Assembly: GCA_031283185.1 (NCBI GenBank)
Contig: JAITCH010000013.1
Coordinates: 1-62,213, forward strand
Source of the DNA: Rickettsiales bacterium
GTDB taxonomy: Bacteria; Pseudomonadota; Alphaproteobacteria; Rs-D84
Reading direction: 5' to 3'
Length of the DNA stretch: 62,213 nucleotides
Shown piece by piece: positions 25,201 through 32,868 of the stretch. Position 1 is the first letter of the stretch, and every line of letters starts with the position of its first letter. The position numbers were made by a program, and so were the translations under genes. The notes beneath the pieces are model-generated. The model saw only the letters and a program-made list of their open reading frames with translations, made no database searches and was not told the DNA's origin.

Positions 25201-25428
25201 CCGATTATTGACAGCAGACCTAGACGCGCCGACATTGGCGCGTTCCTTGGTATTTACGGCACTTCGTTGTTTATTGTTTTGCGGCTCGGTGGTTTGCGAG
25301 CGCGATGAGTTGGGTGCCGACCGGGACACATTTGCGGCGGGAATTGGGCGCGTGGCGCGTTCTTCCGCCGAATTTCCAATGGCGAACAGACACAGCCCGA
25401 ACAATAAAGATAGGGTTGCCTTCCTCAT
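22240..25428 (-). CDS. Large exported Cys-rich protein with R/S/A-rich N-terminal region
   Basis: 1062 aa with a signal peptide (MRKATLSLLFGLCLFAIGNSA). Residues ~25-170 are low-complexity with repeated RSAV(N) units (RSAVNTKER, RSAVNNRE, RSAVSRV, RSAVNSAG). A Cys motif CRxxxYxC(M/L)xx(F/Y)C follows at 181-193 and is shared with the protein at 60706-61986. The rest holds about 40 Cys and long helices. Codons 139-150 (GIARSSRAMTDN) derive from a B-family palindrome. Probably periplasmic or surface, disulfide-bonded. No named family; conserved architecture suggests a lineage-specific envelope protein. Confidence 0.7.
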   Translation of the reverse strand: MRKATLSLLFGLCLFAIGNSAEERATRPIPAANVSRSAPNSSRSQTTEPQNNKQRSAVNTKERANVGASRSAVNNRETATVSRTNADAENTANRSRAATIQSRSAVSRVPAAATRQIQPMVGGTEFSGALRGRSAVNSAGIARSSRAMTDNNRTATARSAVAARSATSNTQIDTSTPYGKCRASYYSCMDEFCQNRDAQLKRCACSPRVDALKKFQKDVAAAQGKLKDFNETLVLVGASKEQATAALKASVGEEVFGHGDESANKQILDEILEATKASKPTKPKISEAVSIQMGQNDWEDDWGAEANNAQRLMGADLHSFTDDSCKKIVGADCTSADLSTAQGAYQMEIEKDCVAIEKNYNRVAENMVSKVNDSGAMLDDARLTADFEKNSDTPAECKEKLLEQMRLPAVCGANYELCLDTTGLYVNKNSGKPILTPNLVQLKKQISSPTGTQRWSEIHDNFKYVQLLNAKRPLAEDALKNCQRDANAVWGEFMNEMIGNIYVEQSRMIDNVRLDCTKLLNACLSTAKSELENLSEFALQSLVVDSFRTQQLVCTDIIESCQAVLGTGTGSEDLGQIYVSQEKELMYKKCLALGKECIYKDCTNMSGTPWADCAIGTPKRLRMIGAYTAGIGNQTQCAKGANFLPYRESECLYRVYECASDSDGNVDYDLVYKRIWGDWYNDCEMTDDPSKPIISRCDTTKGPIEINKPRILNVDQESVLSYFYRESPKPTQNVSSYNLSTIPWTAANKIPSGDMCCNRNDCYADRVKDAVMKQTKKYFNDQKSVFYFSNVSLGTDNPTTILSDCAIGSVEFNGDVIISTNPNQPRGQCSTIPLYQYFTELLRTKGLIGKADNYWGGGFNWFNLCLENGKTFTNAIVDRNAKVAIDSLNTIIELIRNYDVDNKECQILAEHIENNKSLATLAAELTSTPLANLQKVKEIIDFVGTISGNNFSPKQIKDSSTGAVRVDYKNCPNTQIIGDAFVKNINCFANTTNTTPTTSCFNGSSFKTGITFFKQWERPVYENGIVSICEKSSGFTPNSNASQSFLYWLANCPINLSADCDD
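24983..25011. repeat. B-family palindrome inside a coding sequence
   Basis: GTCATTGCCCGGCTTGACCGGGCAATCCC, read in frame on the minus strand as GIARSSRAMT. The core is the same as at 7126-7148. Confidence 0.8.
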
Positions 25429-25479
25429 AGGGCAAAGTTTAGCAAAATCTCGGGATGCGGGTAAAGCGAAAAATACTCC

Positions 25480-25508
25480 TTTACATTCTGAAAACTATGC
25501 CCCATAAT
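25480..25508 (+). promoter_or_regulatory. Possible promoter of the cold-shock gene
   Basis: TTTACA, 17 bp, CATAAT, leaving a leader of about 50 nt before the ATG at 25566. Confidence 0.45.
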
Positions 25509-25565
25509 GCTGGCAGAATCCGCAAAATGTTGGCGGGTTTGGAATCTTAACTAAGGACTAAATAG

Positions 25566-25916
25566 ATGATTCAAGGCAAGGTAAAATGGTATAATGGCAA
25601 AAAATGCTATGGGTTTATTTCCCCGGTTGACGGGTCGGAAGATGTATTCGTGCACTCTTCCGCGTTAAAGGACGCGGACATCCGCTTTCTGAACGAGGGA
25701 GATGTGGTGGAATTCGATACTGAAAATCGCAATGGCAAGTTGTCGGTGAAGACATTGAAAATGATTCAACGCGATGAAGAATCGGCGAAAAAGTTCCGTG
25801 AACGCAGATCTTCGTTTGGCGACCGCGATGGTGGGGACAGAGGTCCGCGCCGCGATCGTGGAGACAGGGATGGTGGCGACCGCCGCAGTTCCCCTTTCAG
25901 TTTCTGGAAGAAATAA
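25566..25916 (+). CDS. Cold-shock domain protein with Arg/Asp/Gly-rich tail
   Basis: 116 aa. The cold-shock domain occupies residues 1-67, with RNP1 variant KCYGFI (13-18) and RNP2 VFVH (27-30). It binds single-stranded RNA or DNA and acts as an RNA chaperone. The tail (80-116) is RDGGDRGPRRDRGDRDGGDR-like, similar to RNA-binding RGG tails and absent from the usual 70-aa Csp. RBS AAGGA; the gene is followed by a strong terminator and appears monocistronic. Confidence 0.92.
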   Translation: MIQGKVKWYNGKKCYGFISPVDGSEDVFVHSSALKDADIRFLNEGDVVEFDTENRNGKLSVKTLKMIQRDEESAKKFRERRSSFGDRDGGDRGPRRDRGDRDGGDRRSSPFSFWKK

Positions 25917-25933
25917 TTGATTGCTAGGTTATT

Positions 25934-25961
25934 AAAAGGGAGTCTTCCGACTCCCTTTTTT
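25934..25961 (+). terminator. Rho-independent terminator after the cold-shock gene
   Basis: AAAAGGGAGTC, TTCC loop, GACTCCCTTTTTT. Confidence 0.92.
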
Positions 25962-26058
25962 ATTTCCGAATATAAATAATCTAATAAATCCAACTTTGTC
26001 TGAGCGATGCGCCAGACCGGGATATTTGTATTAAGCCCGCGTCAGCAAATAATATCGT

Positions 26059-26214
26059 GCAAAAAATCTTAGTGCAATCGCGTTTGCGAGGATAAATCAA
26101 TCAGAATCAAGGGAAGCCGAGGACGAAGTGTATTGGACATACACGCCGCAGGCTTCCCGCCGATAATCATTGATTTAGACCGCAAACGAAAAATTGACCT
26201 TAGATTTTTTGTCC
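26059..26214. repeat. S-element 2: ~160-bp structured repeat
   Basis: Outer stem AAAAAATC/GATTTTTT, then CGTTTGCG/CGCAAACG, AAATCAAT/ATTGATTT, GGGAAGCC/GGCTTCCC and an apical GTGTA..TACAC hairpin. The architecture matches S1 and S3 but nearly every inner stem differs in sequence. It ends 1 bp from the stop codon of the HAD gene. Confidence 0.8.
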
Positions 26215-26215
26215 T

Positions 26216-26797
26216 TTATCTCCGAATACCAGTTCGGGGATTTATCCAGACTTGCTCTTCGGCGATATTCATCATCGGCATATCCGACCGCGAATCAGAA
26301 TACGCACGCACCACTTCATAAGGCGGCTGAATCACCGCTTCCAACATATTCACTTTATTCTGTCCATAGCACAATTCCTTGATTTTCCAAGGCCTTGCCG
26401 TATCCATTCGTGAACATATAATCTTGTCCAATCCTAAATCTTTCGTCAGCCCTTTAATCAAATAATCGGGACTGGCGGACAGCAAAATGCAAATCGCGCC
26501 CTTCTTTTTTTCCGCGGCGATTTGTTCCTTTGCCCAACCGAATTGTTTCAGTTTTTGTTCCTTTATAAATCCCGGCGCGTATTTTTTGACTATTTCTTTT
26601 GTAATATGAATCCGCAATAAATGCCGCCACCAAATGCCCTTGCAATTAAGCAGTTGTCCGACTTTCACAATCAGCAGCAGCGGAATATGAAAACTTTGCC
26701 TCAGCGGTTCGCGCCGCAAAGTGTATCTGTAAAAGTCATTATTTGCATCGCCCGCCGACAATGTCCCATCATAATCAAACAGCACTAATTTTTTCAT
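26216..26797 (-). CDS. HAD-superfamily hydrolase (subfamily IB, phosphoserine-phosphatase-like)
   Basis: 193 aa. Motif I is DYDGTLSAGD (residues 8-17, Asp8 the nucleophile), motif II is LLSASPDY, and the acidic motif is AYSDSRSDMPMM. The helical cap between motifs I and II fits subfamily IB. Such enzymes remove phosphate from small molecules or lipid head groups. The start overlaps the end of the RND gene by 4 nt (ATGA), so it is the last gene of the tolC-MFP-RND operon. Substrate unknown. Confidence 0.8.
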   Translation of the reverse strand: MKKLVLFDYDGTLSAGDANNDFYRYTLRREPLRQSFHIPLLLIVKVGQLLNCKGIWWRHLLRIHITKEIVKKYAPGFIKEQKLKQFGWAKEQIAAEKKKGAICILLSASPDYLIKGLTKDLGLDKIICSRMDTARPWKIKELCYGQNKVNMLEAVIQPPYEVVRAYSDSRSDMPMMNIAEEQVWINPRTGIRR

Positions 26798-29700
26798 CTG
26801 TTAACCTTTTTAATAATAAAATTCCTAAGCCGCTCCATCGCCACGAACAGCGCGGGCGTCAGCAAATATGTGAACGCGAGAGAGGCAAGCATTCCGCCGA
26901 TTATGACTGCGCCCATTGAAACCTTGACTGATTCTGACGACCATAATTGCGGCAGCATTCCAGACATAACCGCGACCGAAGTCATCACCATCATTCTAGT
27001 TCTGTCGGCATAAATATCCCACAGGATTTTCTTCGCGTCCCCGCCCTTGCGAATTTCTATCAGCGCGGGTTCCAACACAATAATGTTATTATTCACGGAT
27101 AATCCAACAAGCATAATTATCGCAAGCATCGCCGCGATATTGATTCCCGCGCCGACCAAAAACAGCATTACGAACACGCCGGAAAAGCATATCGCAATTC
27201 CAGTCGCAATCGTGAACGGATGCGCGAAAGAATTAAGTATGGCGGCAAGCAGCATAAAGGTCAGTAATACGGCAAGCATAAACGCGCTCCCCATTTCGCT
27301 GCTGGTTTCTGCCTGGATTTCGCCCATTCCGGCGAAGTAGAATCCGTATCCGGTCTTCCATTCCATTGCCCGATTAAGTTCGCGTTTGATTTTTGTTTGC
27401 ATTGGACCTATGGTGGATTTTCCAAGAATTATTTGGATTTCGGTTGTGCGGGCTTTATCGCGTCGATTGATATTTGGGGATGCCGGGGCGCGTTGTATCT
27501 GTCCCAATTCTGAAATCGGCACCAGTCCTTTGATTGATTTAGCCATTATATTATCGAACATATCCGGGTTGATAAATTCTTCTGCGATACCGACTATGAT
27601 TGGGATTTCCTCGCCGTTTTGGCGGAACTTGGCGTCATCGTTGCTGTCCAAAGCGGCGCGAAGTGCCATTGCGGCGGCGATATTTGACACGCCATAAAGT
27701 TTCATTTTATTGTTATCCGGGATAAAGCGGTATTCATATCCGGGATTTTGCGCGGATAGTTTTGCGGATTGGATTTCTGAAATGCCGTTCAGAATATCAA
27801 CTGCGCGCGCGGCGTATTCTTCGCGTATTTTGTTGTCATCGCCGGTTATATTCAGGACCAAGTCGCTGGCATTGCCGGTCATAATTTTTCCGGCCTTGAC
27901 GGAGATGTCGGCATCGGCCATATCGCTGACCAACGGGACGATTTTCTGAACGATTTGTTTATCGGATAGACTGCGTTTGGATATAGGGACAAGTTGGGCG
28001 ATGATGCGGATATTTTCCACGCCGCGTTCACCGATGTCGGTTATAGTGTGTCGGACTTCCGGGAATGTTTTAAGGCGGCGTTCTATATCGCTTGCGATTT
28101 CTTCGGATCGTTGATAAGTTGCCCCGCGTGGCGCGCGTGCGATTATGGATATTTCGGACACATCGGTTGCTGGTTGAAATTCATTGCCGACGAAACTGAG
28201 CAGTCCGCCGGATAAAATAAGCGCGCCGAACGATACGCCGATTACGACGAAAGGTTTCTTGAATTGATACTCAAATATCTTTCTGAACAATTTATTTTCA
28301 ACTTTTACTTTTTCTTTGTGTCCTTTGTTAATGCGTAGCATCAAGGCAATCATCATCGGCGTCAGTGAGAATGAAAACAAGATTGAAAGGATTGTTAAAT
28401 AGACGACTGATAATCCGAATTGCTTCATAAATAATCCTGCGATTCCGCCCATCAGCGCGATGGGCAAAAACACCGCCATATTTGTGCCTGCTCCGGCCAA
28501 GACTGCGACCGCGACCCGTTTGGTGCCGTTGATGGCGGCATCCTGCGGCGATGCGCCTTGATGCATTAATAGCAATGCGCTTTCAATGATTAAGATTGCG
28601 TTGAAGATCAGCGATCCCATTGCGGTTGCGATTGCCAGTTGCGTTAAAAAGTTTATGGAAAATCCGCTTGCCTGCATAAATAAAAATCCAGATACAAGTG
28701 AAGCGGGAATAACGACCGCGGCGATGATTGTCGTGCGCCAGTTCCGCGTGAATGCCAGCAAGGTTAGAATGGTCAGCACCAATCCGATCATTATTCCATT
28801 CATAGTGGAATTGGTTTCGGACATAATGGAAATGGATGTATCGCTGACGATTTTAAGTTGCGCTCCATTGCCCAATGCGTCATTGGCGGAATCTATATAT
28901 GACGGCATTTTTTTGTTTATTGCCTTGGCGATGTTTATTGCGTTGCCGTCTGTTGCCTTGACGACTGAAATCATAACGATGTCGGCTCCGTCAAGTCGTG
29001 CGCCGTTGTCGCGTTTGCGTGCGGATTCGGATACTGACGCAATGTCGCGCAGGCGAAATCTGCCGCCTTCGGCAGTGGTGATCAGCAGGTTTGCTATGTC
29101 GTCTACTTTTTCGAATTCGCCGACAAAGCGGATTTGCATAGATGCGTTGCCTTGCTCTATGCGTCCGCCGGGGAAGTTAAGGTTTTGGCTGCCCAACGCG
29201 CCGGTTATATCGGAAATTGCGACACCGCGCGACATCATAAGTGTCGGGTTCAGATCAACGCGGACGGCGCGTTCCAATCCGCCGGAAACTTTGACTGATG
29301 CGACTCCGGCGATTGATGTAATTTTTTGGGACAAGGATTCGCTGACCCATACGCGTGCGCGGCGGGCAAAGTCGGGATCGTCTTCATCGGTGTAAAGCGC
29401 GATGTCCAAGACGGGTTCCTGCATTATATTTAATTTTTCAATGCGCGGCCTTTTCAGATCTTTTGGCAGGGTTTGGACGATTGCTTCCACCTTGTCTTTG
29501 ACTTCCAATAATTTGTGATTGATGTCGGTGCCCAGGGCAAATTCAGCCATAACAAAGCCGCCACTTTCGAATGCTTGCGCTGACAGGCGTTTGATTTGTG
29601 CGACTTCACTGATGGCGTTTTCTATGGGTTTTATTACTTGTTCTTCGACTTCGGCGGGGTTCGCGCCGGGATAGATAAGGGTTGTGGTTACCATTGGAAA

Positions 29701-29817
29701 ATCCATTGGCGGGGTGCGTTCAATGCCCATTTTTGGCAGACTGACCGCGCCTAATAAAACCCAAACCAAAACGAACATAATTGTTGTAACGGGTCTGTCG
29801 ACGAAGAACTTTATCAT
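26794..29817 (-). CDS. RND-family inner-membrane transporter, proton-relay residues missing
   Basis: 1007 aa with the HAE1/AcrB-like layout: TM1 (TIMFVLVWVLLGAVSLPKMGIE), large periplasmic loop, TM2-6, second loop, TM8-12. In TM4 the family's VVDDAIVVIEN is here LIFNAILIIES, so the two relay aspartates are Phe and Asn. In TM10 the AcrB Lys position is Asn (GLSVNNNIIVLE). A proton-driven cycle of the usual kind is therefore doubtful. It overlaps the adaptor gene and the HAD gene by 4 nt each. RND family assignment is sure; drug efflux is not. Confidence 0.88.
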   Translation of the reverse strand: MIKFFVDRPVTTIMFVLVWVLLGAVSLPKMGIERTPPMDFPMVTTTLIYPGANPAEVEEQVIKPIENAISEVAQIKRLSAQAFESGGFVMAEFALGTDINHKLLEVKDKVEAIVQTLPKDLKRPRIEKLNIMQEPVLDIALYTDEDDPDFARRARVWVSESLSQKITSIAGVASVKVSGGLERAVRVDLNPTLMMSRGVAISDITGALGSQNLNFPGGRIEQGNASMQIRFVGEFEKVDDIANLLITTAEGGRFRLRDIASVSESARKRDNGARLDGADIVMISVVKATDGNAINIAKAINKKMPSYIDSANDALGNGAQLKIVSDTSISIMSETNSTMNGIMIGLVLTILTLLAFTRNWRTTIIAAVVIPASLVSGFLFMQASGFSINFLTQLAIATAMGSLIFNAILIIESALLLMHQGASPQDAAINGTKRVAVAVLAGAGTNMAVFLPIALMGGIAGLFMKQFGLSVVYLTILSILFSFSLTPMMIALMLRINKGHKEKVKVENKLFRKIFEYQFKKPFVVIGVSFGALILSGGLLSFVGNEFQPATDVSEISIIARAPRGATYQRSEEIASDIERRLKTFPEVRHTITDIGERGVENIRIIAQLVPISKRSLSDKQIVQKIVPLVSDMADADISVKAGKIMTGNASDLVLNITGDDNKIREEYAARAVDILNGISEIQSAKLSAQNPGYEYRFIPDNNKMKLYGVSNIAAAMALRAALDSNDDAKFRQNGEEIPIIVGIAEEFINPDMFDNIMAKSIKGLVPISELGQIQRAPASPNINRRDKARTTEIQIILGKSTIGPMQTKIKRELNRAMEWKTGYGFYFAGMGEIQAETSSEMGSAFMLAVLLTFMLLAAILNSFAHPFTIATGIAICFSGVFVMLFLVGAGINIAAMLAIIMLVGLSVNNNIIVLEPALIEIRKGGDAKKILWDIYADRTRMMVMTSVAVMSGMLPQLWSSESVKVSMGAVIIGGMLASLAFTYLLTPALFVAMERLRNFIIKKVNR

Positions 29818-30398
29818 TTCACTTTAACTCCGTCGATTAGGTTTGCTGTGGAAGACACGATTAATTGGTCGCCGGCTTCAAGCCCGGTTTGGACAAGTAT
29901 TTGTTCAGCGTCGTGGTTTGCTATGCGGATTTTTTTCACGCGGGCAATTCCGTCTTCGTTAATCCAGACTTGGTTCCCGCTAAGTGCCAGGCGCGGAATT
30001 AATATGCCGTCGACTTTTTCTATTGCATATCCTTCGCCATTGATTTTTTTATCAATGCGAATTTCGTATAATCCTGTGTCGAAATCTATATTGTTGGATA
30101 CATTGATTATTTCTGCATTCCATTCTTCGCTTTCCACTTTCATATTTTTGCGAAGTTTCAGGCGAATGTCGTTTGCGACAAAGGCGCGTCCATTGCGGAA
30201 TGATAATGAAAATTTAAGTTCGCCGCCCGGTTGCAGTTCCAAGGTTTCAACTGGCGTGCCTTGCGATACTTGGATTCTGGCGATGTTGTAGACTGGACGA
30301 TTTGCCTCGCGGACAAGTGCGGCGATGCGATAGATGATTATGGCTGCGATGAATGCGGCGCAAAGGGTGTATAAATTCCGCATCAAAAGTTTTTTCAT
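29814..30398 (-). CDS. Short membrane-fusion-like protein (adaptor of the RND operon)
   Basis: 194 aa. The N-terminal anchor (YTLCAAFIAAIIIYRIAALV) is followed by beta strands; the C-terminal part (VDGILIPRLALSGNQVWINEDGIARVKKIRI ... VQTGLEAGDQLIVSS) is the membrane-proximal end of HlyD/AcrA adaptors. Typical adaptors have ~350-400 aa with a lipoyl domain and an alpha-hairpin that docks on TolC; neither is visible here. It sits between tolC-like and RND genes with 4-nt overlaps at both ends, so it is not an obvious fragment. A minimal adaptor is the best reading. Confidence 0.65.
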   Translation of the reverse strand: MKKLLMRNLYTLCAAFIAAIIIYRIAALVREANRPVYNIARIQVSQGTPVETLELQPGGELKFSLSFRNGRAFVANDIRLKLRKNMKVESEEWNAEIINVSNNIDFDTGLYEIRIDKKINGEGYAIEKVDGILIPRLALSGNQVWINEDGIARVKKIRIANHDAEQILVQTGLEAGDQLIVSSTANLIDGVKVK

Positions 30399-31690
30399 TT
30401 TTCACCCGATAATTTCTTAATAGTTTCTTCGGTTATCGCAATTTGCATTTTCGTATTCATCAATGCAATTTCAAGTTGCACAAGTGAATTTTCAACATCG
30501 GAAAGTTCAACTGCGCTTGTCTGCCCGACTGCGAATCTGTCTGCGGACATTTTGTAAGTTCGCTGCGCCAAGTCCAGCGCACGGGTCTGTGTTTTCATAT
30601 TGTCGATCAGGTGGCTGTGTTTCTGATATGCTTCGGTCAAATCGCCGCGCCGCATTTTTTTAGCCTTGTCCAAGTCCTGCATTGCGCGATCTGCATCGCG
30701 GGCATCTTGGGTTGCTTGGTGGCGCGCAAGTCCGCCGTCAAAAATAGGCAACGATAATGCAAGCCCGACAGACGCGGCATCGTGTTTTTGTCCTTCCCAA
30801 ACTTTCGGTTCGGTATGCAGCATAAATTTATTGTATTGCGCGGTGGCGGCGATTGTCGGCATCCATTGCGCGTATTTGGACTTCATAGAAGAACGCGAAG
30901 CATTATATTGTTCCTGATAAATATCCCATTCGGGATAGTTGTCCATTTCCTGCGGACGCTGTTTGCGGAACTCGGAAGGGATGTCGGTTGTCAGGATGAT
31001 TTTATCATCTTCGTCCAACCCGGACATTATGCGAAACATTCGGTAAGCGGCGTCCCGGTTAAATTTTGCGTCCCCTAATTGCGCTTCCTTGACGGCCAGA
31101 TCTGTGGAAATTTTCAGCAGGTTTGCTTTGTTCGCGCGTCCGCCGCCTGCGTTCAGGGCGCGTTGATTCTTGCGTGTGTTTTCAAGTGATTTTTCCATAA
31201 CGGAATATATATGGTCGGACATTTTCGCGCCGAAATATATTTGGACTGCGGCGACCCGCATTTCGCGCCGTGCGAGTTCCGCGGATGATTTGGCGATTTT
31301 GACGGCGGATCTGGCGGCATCAATTCCAAAGCCAAGTTTTCCGAAAGTGTATATGGGCATACTGGCTTCAACGCTGACCAATCCGATATTGTCGGGCATT
31401 TCAATGGGCGCGCCGCCCATTTGGGGGATTGATATGATTACTGGCTCGCCCGGATTTTTGACATTGATATTGTTCATATACATTCCAGACGCGTCAATCT
31501 TGGGCAGACGGCGTGCGTGGGTGGAATCCAAAACGGCCTGCATTTTGCGAATGTTAAATTCGGCTTTTTTGATGTCGTGGGATTCGGACAGAATCTTTTC
31601 AACGGCGTCTTCCAGGTCAAGGCGGACTTGCGCGGCATTGACCTGTCCGGCGAAACATATAAATGCTAAAAACAGCGCGATTTTCTTCAT
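30395..31690 (-). CDS. TolC-family outer-membrane efflux protein
   Basis: 431 aa with a signal peptide (MKKIALFLAFICFAGQVNA). Two OEP repeats of long coiled-coil helices are visible, each starting near a LDLEDAVEKILSESHDIKKAE / NYPEWDIYQEQYNASRSS pattern and ending with ALDLAQRTYKMSADRFAVGQTSAVELSDVENSL, the conserved second-repeat helix. It forms the trimeric outer-membrane duct for RND or ABC export. It is first in the operon with the adaptor, RND and HAD genes, and divergent from hemW. Confidence 0.88.
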   Translation of the reverse strand: MKKIALFLAFICFAGQVNAAQVRLDLEDAVEKILSESHDIKKAEFNIRKMQAVLDSTHARRLPKIDASGMYMNNINVKNPGEPVIISIPQMGGAPIEMPDNIGLVSVEASMPIYTFGKLGFGIDAARSAVKIAKSSAELARREMRVAAVQIYFGAKMSDHIYSVMEKSLENTRKNQRALNAGGGRANKANLLKISTDLAVKEAQLGDAKFNRDAAYRMFRIMSGLDEDDKIILTTDIPSEFRKQRPQEMDNYPEWDIYQEQYNASRSSMKSKYAQWMPTIAATAQYNKFMLHTEPKVWEGQKHDAASVGLALSLPIFDGGLARHQATQDARDADRAMQDLDKAKKMRRGDLTEAYQKHSHLIDNMKTQTRALDLAQRTYKMSADRFAVGQTSAVELSDVENSLVQLEIALMNTKMQIAITEETIKKLSGEK

Positions 31691-31753
31691 TTTATTCCTA
31701 GGATTAGTTTGACCTTGAACTTTATCACTAAATTTATCATAGTCAACTTAATT

Positions 31754-32866
31754 ATGACGAAATTCCCAAGCCACCATTTATATATTCATACGCCATTTTG
31801 CGCGAAGAAATGCCCTTATTGCGCGTTTTATTCGGTTGCGACCAAGCCAGACTGGGATGAATATGCCGCCGGGATAATCAAAGCGATTGGCGAACAGCCG
31901 AAATGTGCCGTTCCAACCATATTTTTTGGCGGGGGAACGCCAAGTTTAATGCCGCCTATGGTTTTAGAGCGAATTTTAAGCGCAATTCATAAGCATTTCA
32001 ATGTTGACCCGAACGCCGAAATAACCATAGAAATAAATCCCGGCACTCTTAAAGTCCCCTTCGCTGGCGAAGGGGTGGACGGCGTAGCCGGACGGGGTAG
32101 TGGTAAATTGACCGATTACAAGGCACTGGGTATAAACCGGGTTTCAATTGGCGCACAAAGTTTCAACGACCGCGACCTGCAATTTTTGGGGCGAATTCAT
32201 ACAGCCGCCGAAGCCCGCCAAACCATTGAGGCCGCCCAAAACTTGGATTTCAAGGTTTCCGCTGACTTTATATATGCCCTGCCGGGACAGACATTGACCG
32301 ACATTGCCGATTTATGCGCCGAAATCAAAAAAATTGGTCTAAAACACGCATCTTTATACGAATTAACCATTGAACCCGGCACTCCTTTTGCAACTAAATT
32401 CCCCCCCAAGGGTGGGGGGGCGCAGGGGGCGGGGTGGTTCGATCCTGACAACAGAACAGACTTTTTCACCGAAATCGGAAAACACTTGCGCCGATACGAA
32501 GTATCCAACTATGCGGAACCCGGCTTTGAATGCCAACATAACAGCGGAATTTGGGCGGGCGAGCCTTATATTGGCTTGGGAGCATACGCCGCCGGCCGCC
32601 TGTTCGACGGCAATCAATGGTCAGAGCAATTATCAGGTGTTCTAACCCCGCTTTCAACCCGCGCTCGCGCGATTGAAAAGGTCATAACCGGTCTTCGCAC
32701 CATCCGCGGCGTGGAACTGACGAACGATGTCCGCGAAATCCTAAATTTTGATTATATAAATGCCAATCCATCTTACTTTTGCCATATTCCGTCTGCCACC
32801 CTTACCCTTACCCCGCAAGGGCTGATAATCCTTGATTTTCTGCTTCCCTATGTGATAAAATCCTAA
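31754..32866 (+). CDS. hemW: Radical-SAM HemW-like protein carrying two P-element insertions
   Basis: 370 aa. The cluster motif C16-x3-C20-x2-C23 (FCAKKCPYC) marks radical SAM; FGGGTPSL, EINPGT, LGINRVSIGAQSF and CQHNSGIW fit HemW, a heme chaperone related to oxygen-independent coproporphyrinogen oxidase. Two insertions interrupt otherwise conserved sequence: VPFAGEGVDGVAGRGSG after EINPGTLK (DNA 32056-32104) and FPPKGGGAQGAGWFD after PGTPFATK (DNA 32399-32442). Both are P-elements read in frame. The ATG at 31754 gives the usual N-terminus, without a clear Shine-Dalgarno. Confidence 0.88.
   Translation: MTKFPSHHLYIHTPFCAKKCPYCAFYSVATKPDWDEYAAGIIKAIGEQPKCAVPTIFFGGGTPSLMPPMVLERILSAIHKHFNVDPNAEITIEINPGTLKVPFAGEGVDGVAGRGSGKLTDYKALGINRVSIGAQSFNDRDLQFLGRIHTAAEARQTIEAAQNLDFKVSADFIYALPGQTLTDIADLCAEIKKIGLKHASLYELTIEPGTPFATKFPPKGGGAQGAGWFDPDNRTDFFTEIGKHLRRYEVSNYAEPGFECQHNSGIWAGEPYIGLGAYAAGRLFDGNQWSEQLSGVLTPLSTRARAIEKVITGLRTIRGVELTNDVREILNFDYINANPSYFCHIPSATLTLTPQGLIILDFLLPYVIKS
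32056..32104 (+). repeat. P-element 3, in frame inside hemW
   Basis: 49 bp starting CCCCTTCGCTGGCGAAGGGG, then a GGCGTAGCC hairpin and GGGGTAGTGGT. The first hairpin and end are identical to P1 next to the DUF559 gene. Confidence 0.92.
32399..32442 (+). repeat. P-element 4, in frame inside hemW
   Basis: TTCCCCCCCAAGGGTGGGGGGG, a shortened second hairpin, then GGGGTGGTTCGA. It belongs to the TTCCCCGCCA subtype (P5-P7) and uses the same reading frame as the ligA copy. Confidence 0.85.
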
Positions 32867-32868
32867 AT

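Noticed and set aside
28586-29395. Long open frame (269 codons) on the plus strand inside the RND gene
   Set aside because: It is antisense to a clear 1007-aa RND protein, has no ribosome-binding site or family resemblance, and mirrors codon bias of the real gene.
29814-30398. Adaptor gene as a frameshifted remnant of a full-length adaptor
   Set aside because: Both ends overlap neighbours by 4 nt (ATGA), so no room is left for missing parts and the unit looks intact.
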